Assembly: GCA_902775075.1 (NCBI GenBank)
Contig: CACYKX010000090.1
Location: forward strand, 1-11,754
DNA: 11,754 bases
Direction: 5' to 3'
Source of the DNA: an uncultured Prevotellaceae bacterium
GTDB taxonomy: Bacteria > Bacteroidota > Bacteroidia > Bacteroidales > Bacteroidaceae
Positions 6,072-11,754 of the stretch are shown here, piece after piece (the stretch's first letter is position 1; the number at the start of each line of letters is the position of its first letter). The notes under the pieces are model-generated. The model had not been told where the DNA came from. It ran no database searches and saw only the letters and a list, made by a program, of their open reading frames with translations. Position numbers and translations under genes: made by a program.

Positions 6072-6797
6072 ATGTTGACAAAATCTAGGGCCATAGTTTT
6101 GCATTCTTTGAAGTTTGGTGATAATCAAATGATTGTTGATCTGTTCACGGAAAAGATGGGTAGATTGTCTTTCATTTGTCGTATTCCTTCTTCTTCCAAG
6201 GCTAAGATTAAAAAGCAGTTTTTTCAGCCTCTTTCTATCTTGGATATAGAGTTTGATTATAGGGTTCAGCAAAATCTTCAGCGTTTTAAGGATGTTAGAA
6301 TTGCAATTCCTTTCTTAGGAATACCTTTTGATCCTTTTAAGTTGTCGCTATCTTTGTTTATTGCCGAGTTCTTGCTTTACAGCACTCGGAACGAGCAGAA
6401 TAATCCATCTTTATTCTTATTTATATTAAATAGTATATTATGGTTGGATGAGACGAAGGATACATTTGCTAACTTTCATCTGATTTTTATGGCTCATCTT
6501 TCTAAGTTCTTGGGTTTTTATCCTAATCTTGATGATTATCGGGAAGGATATGTTTTTGATCTACGTGAAGGTCAGTTTGTACAGTATGTTCCATTGCATG
6601 TAGATTACCTTAATACAGAGGATTCTAAGATGTTAATGCTTTTAATGAGGATGTCTTATGAAACAATGTACCTCTGCAAAATGTCTCGAATAGAACGAAA
6701 CAAATGTGCAGAGGCAATTTTGTTCTTTTATCGCTTACATATTCCTTGTTTCCCGGAACTTAAGTCTTTCCCGGTATTGAAGGAGCTTTTTGTTTAA
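6072..6797 (+). CDS. recO: DNA repair protein RecO
   Basis: This 241-residue protein is the RecFOR-pathway mediator that anneals single strands and loads RecA on SSB-coated gaps. Residues 1-80 match the RecO N-terminal OB-fold: SRAIVLHSLKFGDNQMIVDLFTEKMGRLSF, with the family's R-x-(I/F)-VL start, so ATG 6072 is well supported. The helical C-terminal domain has GFYPNLDDYREGYVFDLREG (148-167) and ends in RLHIPCFPELKSFPVLKELF (221-240). I see no CxxC zinc-finger pairs; the cysteines at 36, 202, 212 and 226 are scattered. It is transcribed alone from a promoter right at its start codon. Its stop overlaps the stop of the convergent YqeY-domain gene. Confidence 0.92.
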   Translation: MLTKSRAIVLHSLKFGDNQMIVDLFTEKMGRLSFICRIPSSSKAKIKKQFFQPLSILDIEFDYRVQQNLQRFKDVRIAIPFLGIPFDPFKLSLSLFIAEFLLYSTRNEQNNPSLFLFILNSILWLDETKDTFANFHLIFMAHLSKFLGFYPNLDDYREGYVFDLREGQFVQYVPLHVDYLNTEDSKMLMLLMRMSYETMYLCKMSRIERNKCAEAILFFYRLHIPCFPELKSFPVLKELFV

Positions 6798-7243
6798 GCT
6801 AACAACTTCTTGACGATGTCAGAGATGATTTTTCCATCGGCCTGACCTGCCATTTTCTTGGAAGCTATTCCCATTACTTTACCCATTTCTTTCATACTAG
6901 AAGCATTTGTTTCTGAGATAATCTCTTTCACGATGGCTTCAATTTCTGATTCGGTAAGTTGTTTAGGAAGATATTCTTCTAGAACTTTGACCTGTGCTAA
7001 TTCTTCATCGGCAAGATCCTGACGATTGTTGCTGGTATATGTTTCAGCAGTTTCCTTACCTTGTTTGGCCAACTTCTGAATAATCTTGAGCGCAGCATCA
7101 TCACTTAACTCTCCATCGGATCCTGGGGCTGTCTTAGCCTCAAGGAATACCTTCTTTATATTACGCAATGTTTCGAGACGAACTTTATCTCTGGCTTTCA
7201 TTGCTGCCTTAATGTCTTCGTTGATTTTGTCAAAAAGTGCCAT
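6794..7243 (-). CDS. GatB/YqeY domain-containing protein
   Basis: This 149-residue protein is a stand-alone version of the YqeY domain, the helical module also found at the C terminus of the amidotransferase subunit GatB, where it helps recognise tRNA. Typical features are MALFDKINEDIKAAMKARD at the start, LETLRNIKK, VLEEYLPKQL (87-96), and MGKVMG followed by GQADGKIISDIVKKLL at the end. The solo protein's own function is not established. It lies 19 bases after ftsZ with no visible promoter or terminator in the gap, so it is probably the last gene of the murC-ftsQ-ftsA-ftsZ transcript. A link to division or translation rests on this position only. Its TAA overlaps the recO TAA. Confidence 0.93.
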   Translation of the reverse strand: MALFDKINEDIKAAMKARDKVRLETLRNIKKVFLEAKTAPGSDGELSDDAALKIIQKLAKQGKETAETYTSNNRQDLADEELAQVKVLEEYLPKQLTESEIEAIVKEIISETNASSMKEMGKVMGIASKKMAGQADGKIISDIVKKLLA

Positions 7244-7262
7244 TATTATTTATATTTATAAT

Positions 7263-8579
7263 TTAGGCAAAACTGATGATACCTTGTACAGGTTCCTGTT
7301 TGTCTTTTTTATCATTTTCAGGGATGTCGCCTTGTGCCAGATTTCTGATATCATCAAGCATCTGACGCGTTCTTTTGTAGGTAGGTGTACTTTCAACTGC
7401 AAGTATCACATCCTCATTGTCCAAGTCTTCTGGTCGGAACAAGAATATGTGTGGACGTCTCTTGTATTGTGTATTGCTATTGTCCTTGCCATAATATCGG
7501 TTGCGTCGATCTTGTCTTTCCGCAGCCTTCTCTTCCTCTTCTGCAATTCTATTAGCTTCTTCTTGTGTATGTTTCTTGCCAAGGTGGTTATTCATACCAT
7601 CTACATTTTCTATACCGAAACCTGTTGCTAAGATGGTTACCTTAACTTTCTTGTCAAGTTCGGGATCGATGGCGATACCCCATTTGATTTCGAAATCACT
7701 TCCGAATTTAGACATGAAGTCGTTTACATCGTTCATCTCATCCATCATTAGACCATTGTCGCCACCGTTTTCACTAGAGAAAGCAATACTCAGAAGTATT
7801 TTTCTAGAGTTGTAGATGTCGTTATCGTTGAGTAGAGGAGAGTTTAATGCATCTTCTATAGCTTGCTTTACTCTGCCTTCGCCCTCACCATATCCGGTAC
7901 TCATAATAGCTACGCCACCATCCTTTAAGACTGTTTTTACGTCGTTAAAGTCAAGGTTGATGAGACCATGTGTCGTAATGATTTCCGCAATACTCTTGGC
8001 AGCAATACTTAGTGTGTCGTCTGCTTTAGCAAAAGCATTAAGTACAGATAGTTCTGGATAGATCTCACGTAGCCTTTCATTGTTGATAACTAAGAGGGCA
8101 TCTACATGTTTGGCCATTTCCTCAACACCGTCTAGAGCTTGGTCTATTTTGCGGTCTCCTTCAAAACGGAAAGGAATTGTTACAATACCGACGGTTAGTA
8201 TGCCTAATTCTTTGCTGACTCTTGCAATGACAGGAGCTGCTCCTGTTCCTGTACCGCCACCCATACCAGCAGTGATAAAGGCCATTTTAGTTCCGTCGTT
8301 GAGCATTCCTTTTATGTCATCAAGGGTTTCCTCTGCCGCTTGACGTGCTCTTTCTGGTTTGTTTCCTGCACCTAAACCTTCTTTACCTAATTGAAGGTGA
8401 ACGGGAACAGGAGAATCGTTTAATGCTTGATTGTCGGTATTACAGAGCACGAAGCTGACGTCATGGATTCCTTCACGATACATGTGGTTGACAGCGTTTC
8501 CACCACCACCACCAACACCAATAACTTTAATGATGCTGTTTTCCTTTTCAGGTTCTCCGAAATCTAATATATCTGACAT
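7263..8579 (-). CDS. ftsZ: Cell division protein FtsZ
   Basis: This 438-residue tubulin-like GTPase polymerises into the division ring. GTP-binding features are IGVGGGGGNAVNHM (20-33), the tubulin signature GGGTGTG (107-113), and IPFRFEGDRK (135-144). The T7 synergy loop is NLDFNDV (208-214), with the GTP-hydrolysing Asp at 210. The globular core ends near residue 320 (ILATGFG). A charged linker rich in E, K and R follows (about 338-375). A conserved-looking patch then contains DLDNEDVILAVESTPTYKRTRQML (385-408), probably the partner-binding C-terminal peptide of this phylum. Unusually, about 30 more residues follow. ATG 8579 gives a normal short N terminus and lies 42 bases after ftsA. I see no promoter consensus between them, so it is probably co-transcribed. 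Confidence 0.98.
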   Translation of the reverse strand: MSDILDFGEPEKENSIIKVIGVGGGGGNAVNHMYREGIHDVSFVLCNTDNQALNDSPVPVHLQLGKEGLGAGNKPERARQAAEETLDDIKGMLNDGTKMAFITAGMGGGTGTGAAPVIARVSKELGILTVGIVTIPFRFEGDRKIDQALDGVEEMAKHVDALLVINNERLREIYPELSVLNAFAKADDTLSIAAKSIAEIITTHGLINLDFNDVKTVLKDGGVAIMSTGYGEGEGRVKQAIEDALNSPLLNDNDIYNSRKILLSIAFSSENGGDNGLMMDEMNDVNDFMSKFGSDFEIKWGIAIDPELDKKVKVTILATGFGIENVDGMNNHLGKKHTQEEANRIAEEEEKAAERQDRRNRYYGKDNSNTQYKRRPHIFLFRPEDLDNEDVILAVESTPTYKRTRQMLDDIRNLAQGDIPENDKKDKQEPVQGIISFA

Positions 8580-8621
8580 AGTTGTAATTTTTATATATTA
8601 ATAAATGTGAGGTGGAGAATG

Positions 8622-10067
8622 TTATTCTTCTGAAATCATGTCTTTACCAAGTTTCTTGATATGTCTCCAACATTTATTCAAAATACTATTTTCTTTTTTT
8701 CTGGCTGCTTCTTCCATTTCGAGTTTCTCAGCTTCTGCTCTTGCAATTTCCTCCTCTTTTTCAGCCTTCTTTCTTGCCTCTTCTTCTGCTTTTTGTTTTT
8801 CTGCAGCAGTCATGACAACTCCTGTACCCGTTGTCTCTTTGAGATCTCTTGGCTTTTGGTGTATATCTGCAGTTGTTGTAGGCTTTTGCTCACTCTGTGT
8901 AAACAAGTCATCGTGTAATTCACCTCCAGCACAGTTCATATCACCTTTAGCAAGTAGTCCGAGGATGGTATTTAGTTTTCCATCATGCTCTGTAATTTTA
9001 GGATCTTTTGAATTGATAGTCTGTGTTACAAATTTTGCAATACGAATTTTTTCTATGTGAGTGTGGCTGCGGAATGCTTTCTCAATATTTGGCATATTGC
9101 TTCCACCACCTGTGAGAATAATACCGCCTAAGAGCTTGTCTGCATATTCGTTTGGAACTTGGAACCATGCATTCTCAATGATTTCCTCGACTCTACCTTC
9201 TACAATCTCAATAAACTTCCTGCTCTCGATTTGTCGATCTGCATCAATAGAATAGGAGAGAGTGTTATCGATTTCGTTATTGTCGGTAAATGCACTCGCA
9301 TATTTGATTTTCATTTTTTCAGCATCGCTATCTTCCATTTGTAAAGAAGCAATGTCTTTTGTTATGTTGTTTCCACCTAATGGAATTACTGCAAGATGAC
9401 GAAGAATATTCTTATAATACACAGATACGGTAGTCGTGTCCGCACCAAGGTCTATAAGTACGCATCCAGATCTTTTTTCAGCATCGGTAAGTGTACTGTC
9501 TGCTAGTGCCAAAGGGGCAAGATACATTTCTGCTATTGCGATACCAGCATTGTCGAAACATGTATTTAAATTCCGATAGAAATTTTTGCGCCATAAGATG
9601 TTGAGGAAGTTACCTTCTAAATGCGTGCATTGGATACCTACAGGATCTAACTGAAATTGGTTATCAAGTTTGTATTCCTGTGTTGCAGCATCTAATATCT
9701 CTAAGTCGGGATACGACATATTTCTATTTGCATCCATCAGTTCGTTTACCATCTCTTGAGTGACTTGTGTAGCAGAAGGTAAGTCCTTGACGATAACGTT
9801 CTTGACACTGCGAATAGATTGACCTCCGACACCGACATAAACGTGTGTAATATCCTGTTTCAAGTTGTTTTTCAACTTTTGCATGATACTTGTTAAGCAC
9901 TGTCCCGTTTTCTCAATGTTGTAGACAACACCCTTGCGAATACAAGACGTAGAGTCCTCTTCAACGATGGATAATACCGAGATACTACCATCAAGATTCT
10001 TCTGACCAGCGATTCCGGTCATTTTAGATGAACCAAGCTCTATGGCTACAATAAATTCTTTTGGCAT
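8622..10067 (-). CDS. ftsA: Cell division protein FtsA
   Basis: This 481-residue actin-like ATPase anchors FtsZ to the inner membrane and recruits later division proteins. Actin-fold motifs are phosphate-1 VAIELGSSKMTGIAG (7-21), phosphate-2 VLIDLGADTTTVS (203-215) and the adenosine motif GGIILTGGGSNMPNI (314-328). The 1C/SHS2 subdomain falls at about 80-170. The fold ends near residue 375 (TILGLLAKG). A long linker follows: a T/Q-rich stretch, then a highly charged E/K/A helix at about 421-458. The final SILNKCWRHIKKLGKDMI (461-478) is amphipathic and matches a FtsA membrane-targeting helix. The protein is about 60 residues longer than E. coli FtsA because of the linker. The gene lies 16 bases after ftsQ with no promoter seen. 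Confidence 0.96.
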   Translation of the reverse strand: MPKEFIVAIELGSSKMTGIAGQKNLDGSISVLSIVEEDSTSCIRKGVVYNIEKTGQCLTSIMQKLKNNLKQDITHVYVGVGGQSIRSVKNVIVKDLPSATQVTQEMVNELMDANRNMSYPDLEILDAATQEYKLDNQFQLDPVGIQCTHLEGNFLNILWRKNFYRNLNTCFDNAGIAIAEMYLAPLALADSTLTDAEKRSGCVLIDLGADTTTVSVYYKNILRHLAVIPLGGNNITKDIASLQMEDSDAEKMKIKYASAFTDNNEIDNTLSYSIDADRQIESRKFIEIVEGRVEEIIENAWFQVPNEYADKLLGGIILTGGGSNMPNIEKAFRSHTHIEKIRIAKFVTQTINSKDPKITEHDGKLNTILGLLAKGDMNCAGGELHDDLFTQSEQKPTTTADIHQKPRDLKETTGTGVVMTAAEKQKAEEEARKKAEKEEEIARAEAEKLEMEEAARKKENSILNKCWRHIKKLGKDMISEE

Positions 10068-10083
10068 ACGTCTATTTTGATTA

Positions 10084-10890
10084 TCAATTCTGTATATTTT
10101 CTATGTTATGCTTCTTACAAATTATTTGATTGTCAAATTCTAAGTTTATATAACTATATTTGTTCCATCCAGCCTGTGATAATCCATATTTATAGAATTT
10201 CTTAAGCCGATCTAATTTGTGAGTTACAAAATCTTCAATTTCTTGTTTTCGTTCTTTTTTAAGATTGCTCTCTGGGAGCGCACCAAGATAGATGATGTGG
10301 TTACCGACTCTTGGAATCAATTCTACTCCCTTATCTGGGAGAATGTTGATTTGTTCGATTTGGTTTTTCCAGAAATCATCATACATGATGGTCTTGCTTA
10401 ATGTGGAAATATAGCGTTGGGCATACCATTTCGTGATATATCCTGTCGCAATAATCATATCGCTCGTATATTTCGTATTTGGCATGATGGCATCGTGATC
10501 GTCTATATAATAATCTTCTCCTTTATAGTTCTTGATGCGCACAATGGGCATTCGTTGAGTTAAGTTTATGCATACGTGTCCATCTTCTGTCTTGTAGCAT
10601 TCTGCTGTTTTAACGAATGGGCTTTCCTTTAACATGTCTTCAATGTTTCTTGCTATGACATATCTCATAGGTTTTCCCAAAGGATAAAGATTTTTTTGTT
10701 CCAGTCGCTTTTTGATTTCTTTGGTATCCAGAAAACCATTTGTCATCTCGTCTTGAATGTTGATGCTGACTTTTGTGCATTTCCTAGTCGTTTCATCAGG
10801 TTTATTAAACGAGGTGAAAGCCAATATCAGGTATGTTGCAATGACAACATCCAAGGTCATGATTATTGTTTTCTTCCAATTGATACGCAT
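10084..10890 (-). CDS. ftsQ: Cell division protein FtsQ
   Basis: This 268-residue bitopic membrane protein has a short basic cytoplasmic start (MRINWKK), one transmembrane helix at about residues 8-27, and a periplasmic remainder. The periplasmic part begins with a POTRA-like domain (about 39-118: GFLDTKEIKKRL, then ESPFVKTAECYK and LTQRMPIVRI). The beta domain follows (EDYYIDDHDAIMP at 125-137, and later INLEFDNQIICKK). FtsQ links early and late divisome proteins (FtsB, FtsL). Identity rests on topology, these motifs and the murC-ftsQ-ftsA-ftsZ order, since FtsQ sequences diverge strongly. ATG 10890 directly abuts the murC TAA with no base between, so translational coupling is likely. Its C-terminal tail is polar and shows no further domain. 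Confidence 0.93.
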   Translation of the reverse strand: MRINWKKTIIMTLDVVIATYLILAFTSFNKPDETTRKCTKVSINIQDEMTNGFLDTKEIKKRLEQKNLYPLGKPMRYVIARNIEDMLKESPFVKTAECYKTEDGHVCINLTQRMPIVRIKNYKGEDYYIDDHDAIMPNTKYTSDMIIATGYITKWYAQRYISTLSKTIMYDDFWKNQIEQINILPDKGVELIPRVGNHIIYLGALPESNLKKERKQEIEDFVTHKLDRLKKFYKYGLSQAGWNKYSYINLEFDNQIICKKHNIENIQN

Positions 10891-11754
10891 TTATTTTTCC
10901 TTGCTTTCTAGAATTTTTGCAATTTGTGGAACATAGTTGTCGAGGTTTCCTGCTCCTAAAACAACAAGAACATCGAAGTCGCGACTCTTGACAACATCGA
11001 GCACATCATCTTTCTTGATGATACTCTTTTCTACACCCTCTTTGAGTTCATCATAAATGATTTGTGATGTAACTCCTGGAATAGGTTCTTCTCGTGCTGG
11101 ATAAATCTCTGTAAGGATTACTTCATCGAAGTTGCTCAATGCATCAGCAAAGTCTTTGTAGAAGTCTCTTGTTCTTGTATATAAATGTGGCTGGAAGATT
11201 GCTGTAATCTTTCGTCCTTTATATAATTCTTTAAGACTTTTTGCACTCTGTAGAATTTCTTTTGGATGATGTCCATAGTCAGAAAGGAAAACGTGCTTAT
11301 CGTTCTTTATTTTGAAGTCAAATCGTCTGTCCACACCAGAGTATGTCTTCATTCCGTATTTCAATTCTTCTGCGGTACAGCCATTCAACTGTGCCATAGC
11401 CATTGCGGCAATACTATTCTCTATATTTATAGGGATTGGTTGACCCAATTCTAAGCCTGTGACATTTTCTATAGGTGAGATGAAGTCGAATGTAATCTCT
11501 CCATTTTCTATTTTGATGTTCTCTGCATGGAAGTCTCCTTCGTTTCTACTATATTCATATACCTTCACACCATTTTGAACATGTGGTTTCATCTCCAAAT
11601 TCTTGTGAATAATCAAGGCTCCGTTTGGCTGGATTAGTTCTGTGTAATGACGGAAACTATCCAAGTATGCCTCTTTTGTGCCATAGATGTCTAGATGATC
11701 TGGATCTGTAGCAGTAATTACACTCATCCAAGGGCGTAGCCAGTGGAAGGAACG
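10891..11754 (-). CDS. murC: UDP-N-acetylmuramate--L-alanine ligase, C-terminal part
   Basis: The reading frame is open to the window edge (codons for RSFHWLRPW precede the first Met at 11727), so 287 residues of an enzyme of about 460 are present. MurC adds L-alanine to UDP-MurNAc using ATP, the first amino-acid step of cytoplasmic peptidoglycan precursor synthesis. Visible features are TDPDHLDIYG of the central domain, the NSIAAMAMAQLNG helix, YSGVDRRFDF at the domain boundary, and C-terminal-domain motifs SDYGHHPKEI, FQPHLYTRTRDFYKDF and EIYPAREEPIPG, with VVLGAGN near the end. The N-terminal Rossmann-like domain and the ATP-binding loop are outside the window. It is the upstream member of the dcw run here; the operon promoter lies beyond the edge. 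Confidence 0.97.
   Translation of the reverse strand, partial: RSFHWLRPWMSVITATDPDHLDIYGTKEAYLDSFRHYTELIQPNGALIIHKNLEMKPHVQNGVKVYEYSRNEGDFHAENIKIENGEITFDFISPIENVTGLELGQPIPINIENSIAAMAMAQLNGCTAEELKYGMKTYSGVDRRFDFKIKNDKHVFLSDYGHHPKEILQSAKSLKELYKGRKITAIFQPHLYTRTRDFYKDFADALSNFDEVILTEIYPAREEPIPGVTSQIIYDELKEGVEKSIIKKDDVLDVVKSRDFDVLVVLGAGNLDNYVPQIAKILESKEK

Noticed and set aside
6735..6793. Possible terminator for the division operon within the recO 3' end (direct repeat of CCGGGAAA and palindrome ACTTAAGT)
   Set aside because: The repeat is direct rather than inverted, and the 8-base palindrome is too short to form a terminator stem with a T-tract.
8638..9060. Long plus-strand open frame opposite ftsA, rich in Ser and Phe
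   Set aside because: It is the antisense shadow of the E/K/A-rich FtsA linker (GAA/AAG codons read as TTC/CTT). It shows no protein-family features.
1..11754. Mobile element, CRISPR array, phage or defence system
   Set aside because: All genes but one are ordinary housekeeping or regulatory genes. No terminal inverted repeats, transposase, integrase or regularly spaced repeats were seen.

Overview
This window looks like a core chromosomal segment of a Bacteroidota member, most likely from the Prevotella/Segatella branch (inference; no database was searched). Four lines of evidence support this. Four non-coding sites match the Bacteroidota sigma-factor -7 box TAnnTTTG. Nearly all starts lack a Shine-Dalgarno sequence and have A/T-rich upstream bases. 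The tRNA gene does not encode its 3' CCA. The RecO, FtsQ, FtsA and FtsZ sequences are of the Bacteroidota type. The DNA is AT-rich and gene-dense: no gap exceeds about 105 bases, and I see no insertion sequence, phage gene or CRISPR array.

Layout, left to right. (1) Bases 1-1555, plus strand: a tight run of the 3' end of gpmI (glycolysis), ung (uracil-DNA glycosylase) and a cysteine-rich DUF3109 protein, separated by only 1 and 3 bases. (2) Bases 1556-5504, minus strand: gyrB with its own promoter and a terminator-like hairpin, then a secreted protein resembling the non-catalytic beta-sandwich domains of alpha-L-rhamnosidases, then an AraC-family regulator with its own -7 box. The regulator meets the DUF3109 gene stop to stop. 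(3) Bases 5553-6019, minus strand: a compact unit of promoter, tRNA-Glu(TTC), rpsT and a strong intrinsic terminator. (4) Bases 6035-6797, plus strand: recO, whose -7 box lies only 5 bases before its ATG. (5) Bases 6794-11754, minus strand: the distal part of a division and cell-wall (dcw) cluster in the order murC (partial), ftsQ, ftsA, ftsZ, then a GatB/YqeY-domain gene.

The dcw genes form one functional group. MurC makes the peptidoglycan precursor, FtsQ is a divisome membrane protein, FtsA tethers FtsZ to the membrane, and FtsZ forms the division ring. Ung, RecO and GyrB are separate DNA-maintenance genes. tRNA-Glu and S20 belong to translation.

No undescribed large system is evident. 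The points most worth a second look are: the apparently leaderless recO transcript; two convergent gene pairs with no room for a terminator; the rhamnosidase-like secreted protein without a catalytic domain next to an AraC regulator; a terminator hairpin that contains an alternative start codon; a direct repeat in the gyrB promoter; and the unusual C-terminal tails of FtsA and FtsZ.
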